Below, piece by piece: positions 36,215-44,622 of a DNA stretch of 64,000 bases. The notes under the pieces are model-generated. The model was not told the origin of the DNA and did not search any database. It saw only the letters and a program-made list of their open reading frames with translations. Origin of the DNA: Chitinophaga sp. YR573 (GTDB taxonomy: Bacteria > Bacteroidota > Bacteroidia > Chitinophagales > Chitinophagaceae); the NCBI RefSeq assembly GCF_900110995.1, contig NZ_FOJF01000001.1, forward strand, positions 4,686,803 to 4,750,802, read 5' to 3'. Each line of letters starts with the position of its first letter. Positions within the stretch are counted from its first letter, which is position 1. The position numbers were made by a program, and so were the translations under genes.

Positions 36215-37096
36215 ATGAAAAAGATAATACTAGCTTTTACAATCGGATTGATAACACTAAACAAGATCATGGCACAGGAATTACCTAAGGCGGGTGTGAT
36301 ATTAGCCGCAAATACCAAAAATGTTAAAATCTACACAGTAGTAGCACCACCTGAAATGTTCTCTAATACTACTCATGTTATCGAGCTCCCCCATGAATTG
36401 GTATTGGTTGATGGACAATTTTTCGCTCCTTATGCACAGCAGGTTAAGGCTTTGACTGACAGTTTAAAAAAGCCCATAACGCGGTTTTATATCTCACACG
36501 ATCACCCGGACCACTATATAGGGTTTGGTGATGCTTTTCCTGATGTGCCAGTTTACGCTTTGCAAGAAACCAAAGATGGAATAGAGAAAGAAGGACAACA
36601 GACATTAGAGCAAAGACAAAAGCAATTTGGGCCAATCATTGCCAAATCACTTAACATGCCATCCCATGTACAACAGACAGGTGAGGAAATAATAGATGGA
36701 GTGAAATTTATATTTGAAAAGTCACTCAATAACGAGGCGGCGGTGTCATTAATTATCAAACTTCCGGAAGTTAAAGCTTATATAGCACAAGATGTAGTTT
36801 ATAATAAAACGCATTTGTTTATTTCTGGTAATTCAGATGGCTGGCGCAGTGCTCTGAGAAAGATAGAAAACGAAAAGAAATATACGCTTATTCTTCCAGG
36901 TCATGGAGTGCCAGCTACCCGTTCCGTATTATCAGACGACCTTAAATATCTTGACTTTGTAGACCAGGCATTGGCGTCCTCTAAAACAAAAGAAGAGTAT
37001 AAAGCAAAATTACTTGCTGCTTATCCCCAATATGGTGGAGCACATCTGATCGATATTTACCTGGCTTATTATCTGAAAAAAGACTGGGGAAAGTAG
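36215..37096 (+). CDS. Secreted metallo-beta-lactamase-fold hydrolase
   Basis: 293 aa with a signal peptide (about 1-20, TLNKIMAQE). The zinc-binding motif is present as SHDHPDHYIGF (HxHxDH read as HDHPDH), with further conserved positions YIAQDVVYNKTH and LILPGHGVPA. This fits an exported MBL-fold hydrolase. There is no lactamase-specific signature, so the substrate is open. It is divergently transcribed from an AraC regulator and followed by a terminator. Confidence 0.87.
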   Translation: MKKIILAFTIGLITLNKIMAQELPKAGVILAANTKNVKIYTVVAPPEMFSNTTHVIELPHELVLVDGQFFAPYAQQVKALTDSLKKPITRFYISHDHPDHYIGFGDAFPDVPVYALQETKDGIEKEGQQTLEQRQKQFGPIIAKSLNMPSHVQQTGEEIIDGVKFIFEKSLNNEAAVSLIIKLPEVKAYIAQDVVYNKTHLFISGNSDGWRSALRKIENEKKYTLILPGHGVPATRSVLSDDLKYLDFVDQALASSKTKEEYKAKLLAAYPQYGGAHLIDIYLAYYLKKDWGK

Positions 37097-37122
37097 TAGT
37101 TTAATTCTATTTTAAACGATAG

Positions 37123-37160
37123 ATGGTTGTATCTGGAAATAGATGCAACCATTCTTTTTT
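37123..37160 (+). terminator. Intrinsic terminator after the MBL-fold gene
   Basis: 12-bp stem (37123-37134 with 37141-37152, one G.U pair), loop GGAAAT, followed by TTCTTTTTT. Confidence 0.8.
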
Positions 37161-37308
37161 ACTTTAAATAATAGTGTTGAATGAAAAATACAAAGTGAAA
37201 GGTCCGGGTAGAAATCACCCCCTATTTGTAAGAAAACGCCTCAACTTCCATCGTTATTGTGCGAAAAAAATATAGTTGAGAAACGGTGTTTTGATACGTC
37301 ATACCTTG

Positions 37309-37316
37309 TATTTTTG
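37309..37316 (+). promoter_or_regulatory. TAnnTTTG -7 element before the rifamycin phosphotransferase gene
   Basis: TATTTTTG, 30 nt before the ATG at 37347; it excludes a start at 37257. Confidence 0.55.
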
Positions 37317-37346
37317 GCTTTGCACATCTCAAAAAAAGCCATTAGT

Positions 37347-39965
37347 ATGATACCATATGTACTTAGTTTTCAGGAAACCGACAGATCAAATTTTATAGCT
37401 GTAGGAGGCAAGGGCGCTAATCTGGGCGAATTGTCCGGAATTAAGGGAATACAGGTGCCGGAGGGTTTTTGTGTTACCACCGAAGCATATAAAAGAATAA
37501 CCGGGAATAATCAGGAGTTTAACAGCTTGCTGGATGAATTAACGCATCTTAAGGCAGAAGAGAGGGAGAATATCAGCAGGATCAGTGCGAAAATCCGTAT
37601 GGCCATCGAAAGAATACCCATTCCTAAGGATATCGCAGAAGAGATTACAGGTCATCTCACAAAGTTTGGTGAAAAAGAGGCCTTTGCTGTGCGCTCCAGT
37701 GCTACAGCGGAAGACTTGCCAACGGCATCTTTTGCCGGCCAGCAGGATACATATCTGAATATTATCGGAAGAACAGCCATCCTACAGCATATCAGCAAGT
37801 GCTGGGCATCGCTGTTTACTGAGAGGGCCATAATTTACCGCCTTCAAAACGGCTTCGACCACCGTAAAGTTCTCTTGTCTGTGGTTGTGCAGAAGATGGT
37901 CTTCCCACAGGCGGCAGGAATTTTGTTTACTGCCGATCCCGTCACCTCTAACAGAAAAGTGTTATCCATTGATGCCAGCTTCGGACTTGGGGAGGCCATG
38001 GTCTCCGGCTTGGTGAATACTGATCTCTATAAAGTGCGTAACGGCGGCATTATCGATAAAAAGATATCCACCAAGAAACTGGCTATTTATGCCTTAAAAG
38101 ATGGCGGTACGAAAGAACAGGAGATTGAACCTGAGAAGCAGAATAAACAAGCGCTGACGGATGAGCAGATTTTACAGCTTGAGCGCATAGGCAGAAAGAT
38201 TGAAGAACATTTTGGCCGTCCCCAGGACATCGAATGGTGTTTGGCTGATGATACATTTTATATTGTCCAGAGTCGGCCAATCACTACTTTATATCCGGTC
38301 CCTGAAGCGAATGATGAAGAAAATCATGTGTATGTATCTGTCGGTCATCAACAAATGATGACGGACCCCATGAAACCATTGGGATTATCTTTATGGCAGT
38401 TAACAGCTTTTCGACCGATGTTTGAGGCTGGTGGGCGGTTATTTGTTGATATAGCATCTAACCTGGCTTCGCCAGCTGGCAGAAAAACGATGATAGATGT
38501 CATGGGCCAACACGATCCGCTCATAAAAGGCGCACTGATAACCATCGTAGAGCGGGGAGATTTTATAAAATCGTTACCAGATGATAAAGAAGAATTGAGT
38601 TCAATCAGAAGCAGTACAGGTAAATCGTCCGCAGATATTCATGCACAAATCAAGAATGATCCGATGATCGTTTCTGATTTGATCAGGAGTAATCAGACAT
38701 CGATAAAAGAGTTAAAACATAACATCCAAACGAGCTCAGGCCCGGGCTTATTTGATTTTATTCTGGAAGATGGTCAGCAATCAAAGAAGAGCCTATTTAA
38801 TGCGCAAAACAGGAGTGCAATTATGGCTTCTATAGATGCAACAACATGGATCAATGAAAACATGAAGGAATGGTTAGATGAAAAAAACGCAGCTGATACA
38901 CTTGCTCAATCTGCACCCAACAATATTACTTCTGAGATGGGTCTGGAGTTATTGGATGTAGCAGATGTGATTCGTCCTTATCCGGAAGTAATTGAGTATT
39001 TGCAACATGTAAAAGAGGATAACTTTTTGGATGAACTGGTTAAGCTTGATGGTGGAAAAGAAACCCGGGATGCTATCTGTGCTTATCTCAGTAAATATGG
39101 TATGCGATGTGCCGGTGAGATCGATATTACTAAAACACGTTGGAGTGAGAAGCCAAAACTGCTTGTCTCGATCATTCTCAATAATATCAAAAACTTTGGA
39201 CCTAATGCAGGCAAGCTAAAATTTGAGCAGGGGAAACAGGAAGCTTTGAAAAAAGAACAGGAATTATCAGATCGGTTAAAGCAATTACCGGATGGTGAGC
39301 AAAAAGCCCTGGAAACAAAAGAAATGATCAGCCTACTCCGGAATTTTGCAGGTTATCGTGAATATCCAAAATACGGAATAATTAGCCGCTACTTTGTTTA
39401 TAAACAGGCTTTACTGAAAGAAGCAGAACAACTCGTACGAGCCAACGTTATTCATGAAAAAGAAGATATCTACTATCTCACTTTTGAAGAACTTCGCGAA
39501 GTTGTACGCACAAATAAACTTGATTACCAGATCATCAGCAAACGAAAAGATGAGCATAAATTATATGAAAAACTAACTCCGCCACGTGTTATCACGTCTG
39601 ATGGTGAAATCATTACAGGTGAGTATAATCGGGAGAATATCCCGGCCGAAGCTATTGTAGGTCTGGCTGTTTCTTCCGGAGTTATAGAAGGACGGGCACG
39701 TGTCATCTTAGACATGGAAGATGCTGATCTGGAAGATGGAGATATATTAGTCACCTCCTTTACAGACCCCAGCTGGACACCATTGTTTGTATCCATAAAA
39801 GGCCTGGTCACCGAAGTTGGTGGACTAATGACCCATGGAGCAGTTATCGCACGTGAATATGGTTTACCGGCAGTTGTCGGAGTGGAGAATGCTACACAGC
39901 TAATCAAAGACGGACAAAGAATCCGGGTGAATGGAACAGACGGATATGTAGAAATACTTTGTTAG
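37347..39965 (+). CDS. rph: Rifamycin-inactivating phosphotransferase (Rph-like)
   Basis: 872 aa from the ATG at 37347. Order: PPDK/PEP-synthase-type ATP-grasp domain (about 1-320; GGKGANLGELS, AVRSSATAEDLPTASFAGQQ, QDIEWCLADDTFYIVQSRP), a long helical middle domain (about 330-760), and a C-terminal swivelling phospho-histidine domain (GGLMTHGAVIAREYGLPAVV, His830). There is no PEP-binding TIM barrel. Length and order match Rph, which phosphorylates rifamycins with release of AMP and phosphate, better than PEP synthase. Activity on rifamycins is inferred. The gene stands alone, with a TATTTTTG promoter element just upstream. Confidence 0.85.
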   Translation: MIPYVLSFQETDRSNFIAVGGKGANLGELSGIKGIQVPEGFCVTTEAYKRITGNNQEFNSLLDELTHLKAEERENISRISAKIRMAIERIPIPKDIAEEITGHLTKFGEKEAFAVRSSATAEDLPTASFAGQQDTYLNIIGRTAILQHISKCWASLFTERAIIYRLQNGFDHRKVLLSVVVQKMVFPQAAGILFTADPVTSNRKVLSIDASFGLGEAMVSGLVNTDLYKVRNGGIIDKKISTKKLAIYALKDGGTKEQEIEPEKQNKQALTDEQILQLERIGRKIEEHFGRPQDIEWCLADDTFYIVQSRPITTLYPVPEANDEENHVYVSVGHQQMMTDPMKPLGLSLWQLTAFRPMFEAGGRLFVDIASNLASPAGRKTMIDVMGQHDPLIKGALITIVERGDFIKSLPDDKEELSSIRSSTGKSSADIHAQIKNDPMIVSDLIRSNQTSIKELKHNIQTSSGPGLFDFILEDGQQSKKSLFNAQNRSAIMASIDATTWINENMKEWLDEKNAADTLAQSAPNNITSEMGLELLDVADVIRPYPEVIEYLQHVKEDNFLDELVKLDGGKETRDAICAYLSKYGMRCAGEIDITKTRWSEKPKLLVSIILNNIKNFGPNAGKLKFEQGKQEALKKEQELSDRLKQLPDGEQKALETKEMISLLRNFAGYREYPKYGIISRYFVYKQALLKEAEQLVRANVIHEKEDIYYLTFEELREVVRTNKLDYQIISKRKDEHKLYEKLTPPRVITSDGEIITGEYNRENIPAEAIVGLAVSSGVIEGRARVILDMEDADLEDGDILVTSFTDPSWTPLFVSIKGLVTEVGGLMTHGAVIAREYGLPAVVGVENATQLIKDGQRIRVNGTDGYVEILC

Positions 39966-40011
39966 TGAAGCAAAAGAGCTATCTTATAATACTTTTAATA
40001 AACTAATAGCT

Positions 40012-40422
40012 ATGACAAAGTATCAGGCTAAAACATTGAAAACCGAAAACAGCGTAGATGATTTTATCTTGTCTGTTGACAATGACAGGCAACCCGACTG
40101 TCAGGCCATTGTTCAGCTGATGCGAGAGGAGTCTGGGTATCCCCCCAAAATGTGGGGACCGGCGATTATTGGCTTTGGCAGTTACCATTACAAGTATGCC
40201 AGCGGACATGAAGGTGATGCTCCGATAGTTGCCTTTTCGCCTCGTAAAACCGCCATTTCGCTTTATCTGGGGATGTTTGAGGGAAGGGATGAGTTGTTGT
40301 CACAACTAGGCAAACATAGAACGGGCAAGGGGTGTATTTACATAAACAAACTGGCAGATATTGATACCGTCATACTGCGTAAAATGGTCACTGCGGTGCT
40401 GACGCAATATAAGAAGCTATGA
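40012..40422 (+). CDS. DUF1801 domain protein
   Basis: 136 aa, cytoplasmic. The family pattern is clear: DRQPDCQAIVQLMREESGYPPKMW, IIGFGSYHYKYASG, and FSPRKTAISLYLG. Function unknown for the family (YdhG-like fold). It follows the Rph-like gene by 46 bp and precedes a Crp-like regulator by 19 bp, so the three could be co-transcribed. Confidence 0.82.
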   Translation: MTKYQAKTLKTENSVDDFILSVDNDRQPDCQAIVQLMREESGYPPKMWGPAIIGFGSYHYKYASGHEGDAPIVAFSPRKTAISLYLGMFEGRDELLSQLGKHRTGKGCIYINKLADIDTVILRKMVTAVLTQYKKL

Positions 40423-40441
40423 ATAATTAAAATATTTAGTC

Positions 40442-41011
40442 ATGCACCCGGCGTTAAAAAAATATTTAACAGGAAAAATAGCGTTGTCTCCAGACCAGGA
40501 AGAGTTTGTCGATAAATGTTTCATCAAAAAGTCTACAGAAAGAAATGAAATATTGGTTCCGGCAGGATCAATTGCCAGACATCTGTATTTTGTGATTAAA
40601 GGTTGTCTGCGGATCTTTCTAACGAATGAGGAAGGGATAGAGTCAACCCGTTTCCTGGTATTTGAAGGAAGAATGGGTACTGCATTCCCGAGTTTTATCC
40701 TAAAGGAACCTTCAGTAGCAGCTATACAAAGCCCGGAGCCTTCAGAACTACTGATGCTTAGTTTTGAAGACCGTGAATCACTGTATAAAAAAATTCCTGG
40801 CTGGGAAACTCTGGACCGCCTGGAACTGGAACAAGAGTATATTAAAGCGATACGACGCATAGAGAATTTAATAACTGCAGATTCCAGAGAACGCTATCAT
40901 TTACTGCTGAAAGATAACCCGGAAATGATCAAACGCCTTCCTGCCAGAATAATAGCAGACTACCTGGGTATATCTCCCGAAACATTGAGCCGTTTGAAAG
41001 CAAAAAGATAA
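40442..41011 (+). CDS. Crp/Fnr-family regulator
   Basis: 189 aa. A cyclic-nucleotide-binding-like beta-roll (about 25-115: RNEILVPAGSIARHLYFVIKG, RFLVFEGRMGTAFPSF) and a C-terminal helix-turn-helix remnant of Crp type (IKRLPARIIADYLGISPETLSRLKA). No Fe-S cysteines. Its 3' end overlaps the convergent N-acyltransferase-like gene by 52 bp. Confidence 0.85.
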   Translation: MHPALKKYLTGKIALSPDQEEFVDKCFIKKSTERNEILVPAGSIARHLYFVIKGCLRIFLTNEEGIESTRFLVFEGRMGTAFPSFILKEPSVAAIQSPEPSELLMLSFEDRESLYKKIPGWETLDRLELEQEYIKAIRRIENLITADSRERYHLLLKDNPEMIKRLPARIIADYLGISPETLSRLKAKR

Positions 41012-42441
41012 TTCCCCATATATGTGACAAATATCAGAAAGGCTGATAATAAAAGACTGAGAGCTCCCACCCAATCTCCTGATCTTGTATAAAACGTATC
41101 AACCCGTTGTGTAGGAACATATCCAATTAAAGAGGCCGACTGTAGATTTGAACTGCTGGACTCATCAGTAACTCTTCCATAATAATCACTGATTGTCAAT
41201 TTCCCTACTCTTGCTGCTCTGACTTCCGAAAATCCGTTTTCAACTCCCCTTAATATCGACATACGGGAATGAAGCCAGTCATCTACTACAAAATCCCATG
41301 CCGGTATAAACAAGATGTTAGGGCTGTTTTTACCATATCGGCGGATATAATCCTGAAAATCTAAATCTTTACAAATCGCGATACCTGATTGAAGATTATT
41401 TAGCTTAAATAAACCAATATTATTACCCGGAATGAACTGACTTTCCAGCCCTGTTACCAAATGGACCTTGTTGTAGTCAGTAACAATATTCCCCCTGTTA
41501 TTTATTACAATTGCTGAATTGTATTCTTTTTCTCCCCTGAGATTTGTGTAACCGGTTATTATGTAAACATTGTTTTTGACCGCGGCATTGATCAATGATT
41601 TTATCATCTCGTTTTCTGATAATTTATCTATACTTAATGCACGTTCCGGTAAGAGTATAACACTCACTCCATGACTGGCAAGAGAATCTATCTGTTTTAA
41701 ATAAAAATCAGCAGCAGCTTTATCTTTAATATCATTGGGCTTATCGGAAGTGTTATGTTTATTTTCATCCATAACCGCCAGTCCAACTTTTATTTTATCA
41801 TTAGTGAAGGTATTATTCAGACGCAAAAACCCAAATAATAATACTCCGGCAATAATAGACCCCGAACATATTGACAAATAAGTAAGATTCTTTCTGAAAA
41901 GCAATGCAAATGCAATGGAAGAAGGTATTAACGTAACGATAAAAGTGATGCCAAGAATGCCTGCTACAGACGCAATTTGTATTAAGGGTAAGCAATTCAT
42001 CTGGGAATATGCAATACTTGCTGCTGTACCATCAGGTGCGAATTTTATAAGTAAGTATTCAAACGCTGAAAAAAATAAAGGGAAAGCGAAAAGGGAATAC
42101 CATGAATTTAATTTTAATGCAGTTGATCTGGTGAGGAGGATGATACCGGCAAAAATTAATGCCGGGGCTAACGTGAAAATTATCGCTGGTAACATGGTAG
42201 CTACCTTAACCAAATACCAGAACCAACTTAATCTTCCAATCAAATATGTTATAAATGAAGCGAGAAAAGCGACCTTACCTGAATTTGCAATAGCCAGGCA
42301 AATAATTGGAATCGGAGCAAGCCATACCAGATACCAAAAATCCCCATTTAATCCATTGCCGAAATAATAGCATAGTCCTGATAAGAGTACACTTAATGCA
42401 ATTGAGTATTTAGATGTAAAGATGGTGGCGGCCGTTTTCAT
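40960..42441 (-). CDS. Apolipoprotein N-acyltransferase-like membrane protein (nitrilase superfamily)
   Basis: 493 aa: about seven membrane helices in the first 215 residues, then a carbon-nitrogen hydrolase domain. The Glu-Lys-Cys triad can be placed at LLPERALS (Glu), YNKVHLV (Lys) and GIAICKDLDF (Cys). This is the layout of Lnt, which N-acylates lipoproteins in the inner membrane (E. coli Lnt is 512 aa). The Cys is followed by KD where E. coli Lnt has YE, so a divergent acyltransferase is also possible. It overlaps the convergent Crp-like gene. Confidence 0.75.
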   Translation of the reverse strand: MKTAATIFTSKYSIALSVLLSGLCYYFGNGLNGDFWYLVWLAPIPIICLAIANSGKVAFLASFITYLIGRLSWFWYLVKVATMLPAIIFTLAPALIFAGIILLTRSTALKLNSWYSLFAFPLFFSAFEYLLIKFAPDGTAASIAYSQMNCLPLIQIASVAGILGITFIVTLIPSSIAFALLFRKNLTYLSICSGSIIAGVLLFGFLRLNNTFTNDKIKVGLAVMDENKHNTSDKPNDIKDKAAADFYLKQIDSLASHGVSVILLPERALSIDKLSENEMIKSLINAAVKNNVYIITGYTNLRGEKEYNSAIVINNRGNIVTDYNKVHLVTGLESQFIPGNNIGLFKLNNLQSGIAICKDLDFQDYIRRYGKNSPNILFIPAWDFVVDDWLHSRMSILRGVENGFSEVRAARVGKLTISDYYGRVTDESSSSNLQSASLIGYVPTQRVDTFYTRSGDWVGALSLLLSAFLIFVTYMGNYLFAFKRLNVSGDIPR

Positions 42442-42524
42442 AGCTCAGGTTTTTATCTGTTACAAAGATAAAGCCCATGGGCTGTCTCAGGCTTGACAAA
42501 TGTCAATAAATTCCTGAAGCAGAA

Positions 42525-42566
42525 AAAAGCCAGGGAAAAAAACATGTGCTTTTCTCTCTGGCTTTT
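42525..42566 (-). terminator. Terminator between DoxX and N-acyltransferase-like genes
   Basis: Stem around AAAAGCCAG/CTGGCTTTT with T runs on both sides; it lies directly after the DoxX stop on the minus strand. Confidence 0.7.
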
Positions 42567-42588
42567 CTTTTTTGAGCATATATCTGAA

Positions 42589-42990
42589 TCAACTCAAACC
42601 GCTGTGGGTAACCGGAGCAGGATATATTTTACGGAACATCAGGTAGGTAACACTCACCATAACAAAGGCAACGATGGCGTCAATAGTAGCCGGAAAACCA
42701 AGTACTGCCACCTTAGAACCAAAAGCAAAGATGATATCGAAGTATACGCCTGCGAATACCCATTCCTTTAACCGGAGCAATTTGCCTGGCGTTAAAAGGA
42801 CAGCTACTCCTGATAACTTGGCCACGCCGAGTATATAGATGAAGTGTGGCGGGTAACCCAGTTGGCGGGTGATGTTCCATACAATGGGATTGCCTGTAAT
42901 TTCAAAGAAGCCACTTGCGCCAAACCAGAGGGAGGTAAGTGCGGTTCCGATCCAATAGATTGTTTTTGCAGCTTTCTGTGTCATGATCAT
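42589..42990 (-). CDS. DoxX-family membrane protein
   Basis: 133 aa from the ATG at 42990 (or 127+ from 42984), about four membrane helices. Features: YWIGTALTSLWFGASGFFE near the N-terminus, LGYPPHFIYILGVAKLSGV, KEWVFAGVYFDIIFAFGS, characteristic of DoxX/DoxX-like proteins. A longer frame to 43035 adds a His/Pro segment unlike the family. Role probably in redox or stress at the membrane; not specific. It follows an AraC-like gene. Confidence 0.8.
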   Translation of the reverse strand: MIMTQKAAKTIYWIGTALTSLWFGASGFFEITGNPIVWNITRQLGYPPHFIYILGVAKLSGVAVLLTPGKLLRLKEWVFAGVYFDIIFAFGSKVAVLGFPATIDAIVAFVMVSVTYLMFRKIYPAPVTHSGLS

Positions 42991-43105
42991 AGTTGTTTTT
43001 ATGTGATTGATGACACAAAAATGCGGTAAGGGCATAACGTAATCCAGTGAATTCGGGTTGAAGTAGGCAAATTGAAATGCCGGATAGACAATACGGATGG
43101 TAATA

Positions 43106-43477
43106 TTAGTTTAACTCCTGCCGGTAAGCCGTTGGTGTTTTTCCCGCGTATTGTTTGAAGAACTTTGTAAAATTGGATTTGTCATATGTTAACCGGCTGG
43201 CTACCCCACTGATGGTAAGCCGGGGATCGGCCAAAAGCTTCTTGGCCTCTTCCAGAATGCGGAGCTCATAAAAGTGGCAGGGATGATATCCGGTATATAA
43301 CTTAATGACATTGGTAACATGCACGGGATGCAGATACATTAGTCGGGCGATATCCTTTAAATGAAACATCTCTTCCACATCACCTGCCATGAAGTCGTCG
43401 AGATGTTTATTCATCAACTTTAAAAACAAAGCCGTAATCTCTGCCTGTCTGCTTAGGTATTGTTCCGGAACTTTCAT
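43106..43477 (-). CDS. Short AraC-type DNA-binding protein
   Basis: 123 aa from the ATG at 43477. The frame extends to a TTG at 43531, but that overlaps a TAGTTTTG promoter element, so the ATG is preferred. It is essentially only the double helix-turn-helix domain (IARLMYLHPVHVTNVIKLYT, ISGVASRLTYDKSNFTKFFK, KTPTAYRQEL), with no sensor domain. It lies between a short-chain dehydrogenase and a DoxX gene on the same strand, both plausible targets. Confidence 0.85.
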   Translation of the reverse strand: MKVPEQYLSRQAEITALFLKLMNKHLDDFMAGDVEEMFHLKDIARLMYLHPVHVTNVIKLYTGYHPCHFYELRILEEAKKLLADPRLTISGVASRLTYDKSNFTKFFKQYAGKTPTAYRQELN

Positions 43478-43528
43478 GATCTTAACGGCAAGGTATATGC
43501 TTGCTTCAGCAAAATTCTTACTTTTTTC

Positions 43529-43536
43529 CAAAACTA
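43529..43536 (-). promoter_or_regulatory. TAnnTTTG -7 element of the short AraC gene
   Basis: TAGTTTTG on the minus strand; its position fixes the start downstream at 43477. Confidence 0.5.
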
Positions 43537-43563
43537 TAGTGGTGTTTATTTAAGTTTTTTGTA

Positions 43564-44301
43564 CTACGCCATTGCGCCGTTTGCGGCTATGATCTGTCCG
43601 GAAATCCATTTTGAATCATCAGAAGCCATGAATAAAACGATTTTCGTAATGTCTTCAGGTGCTGCTATGCGTCCAAAAGCGTTTAAGGAGGCTATTTGTG
43701 TCAAAAGTTCTTCGGACTTTCCATTTAGAAAAAGCTCGGTAGTTGTTGGTCCGGGTGCAATCGCATTGACAGAAATCCCTCTCCCGATTTCCCTGGCGAA
43801 CACACGGGTCATTTGATCTACCGCTGCTTTGGTAGCAGAATAGATGGAATAACCGGGAAACATTACCCGGGTCGCGGTGGATGATATATTGATTATAATA
43901 CCATTATCCGCCAGCCTGATTGCCGCTTGTTTCATTGTGAAAAAGATGCTTTTTACATTGATATTGAAGTGATCGTTGAAATCTGCTTCGGTGTTTTCCT
44001 TAAGCAGTTTCGTGTTCATCATCCCTGCATTATTAATCAAGACATCGATCCTGCCGAACTCTTTAATGGTTGTTTCAAATAACTGGTTTACCTCATCTTC
44101 TTTGCTGACATCTGCTTTCACTAAAATGGCGGTTTCACCCCTTTGTCTGATATCAGATAACACCTCTTCAGCCCTGGTGTGGTTATTAGCATAATTAATC
44201 ACAACTTTAGCACCATGCGTAGCGAAGGCCCTGGCCATATGCGCCCCTATACCTCTTGATGCACCTGTTATCAGAATTACTTTCTCTTTTAAATTGCTCA
44301 T
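43564..44301 (-). CDS. Short-chain dehydrogenase/reductase (classical SDR)
   Basis: 245 aa, normal classical length. Cofactor motif TGASRGIGAHMA (about 13-24), NNAGMM, catalytic Ser in INISSTAT, and YSIYSATKAAVDQMT carrying the Tyr-x-x-x-Lys. The FabG-like C-terminus GQIIAANGAMA is complete. Substrate unknown. A TAGTTTTG promoter element lies 17 nt upstream. The short AraC gene follows on the same strand. Confidence 0.92.
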   Translation of the reverse strand: MSNLKEKVILITGASRGIGAHMARAFATHGAKVVINYANNHTRAEEVLSDIRQRGETAILVKADVSKEDEVNQLFETTIKEFGRIDVLINNAGMMNTKLLKENTEADFNDHFNINVKSIFFTMKQAAIRLADNGIIINISSTATRVMFPGYSIYSATKAAVDQMTRVFAREIGRGISVNAIAPGPTTTELFLNGKSEELLTQIASLNAFGRIAAPEDITKIVLFMASDDSKWISGQIIAANGAMA

Positions 44302-44622
44302 AGTTTTTTTGTTTAAGCAAAACTATAGACAATCTACCGGTTGGTTGTGGTGAGTCTTTAAGGTCTTTATATAACATTCGAATCAGGGCGGAAAATTTTC
44401 TTAATTATTGAGAATTACGTTATATTAGTATTCTAAACCCCTATTTATGAAGACATGACCCCTCATCTTATTATTGCCACGAATAAGACCCGACTTCCCA
44501 AAAGAAATTAAAGCCTCAACTCACCGATTCTGTTACTTAAATAACCCTTTAAGCAAACATTTAGAGAGCCCATCACATCGCTATTCCAATCCAAATTTAT
44601 TCACCCCTCAAATCCTTTGTAT
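44302..44622. other. Intergenic region, divergent SDR / ChW lipoprotein
   Basis: 321 bp. Besides the SDR -7 element (44318-44325, minus) and a weak TCCTTTG ending 3 nt before the lipoprotein ATG, I see no gene or repeat. Confidence 0.6.
44318..44325 (-). promoter_or_regulatory. TAnnTTTG -7 element of the SDR gene
   Basis: TAGTTTTG on the minus strand, 16 nt before the ATG at 44301. Confidence 0.55.

Noticed and set aside
37347..39965. Phosphoenolpyruvate synthase as the product of the large phosphotransferase gene
   Set aside because: The C-terminal PEP-binding barrel is missing and the phospho-histidine domain is at the extreme C-terminus, as in Rph.
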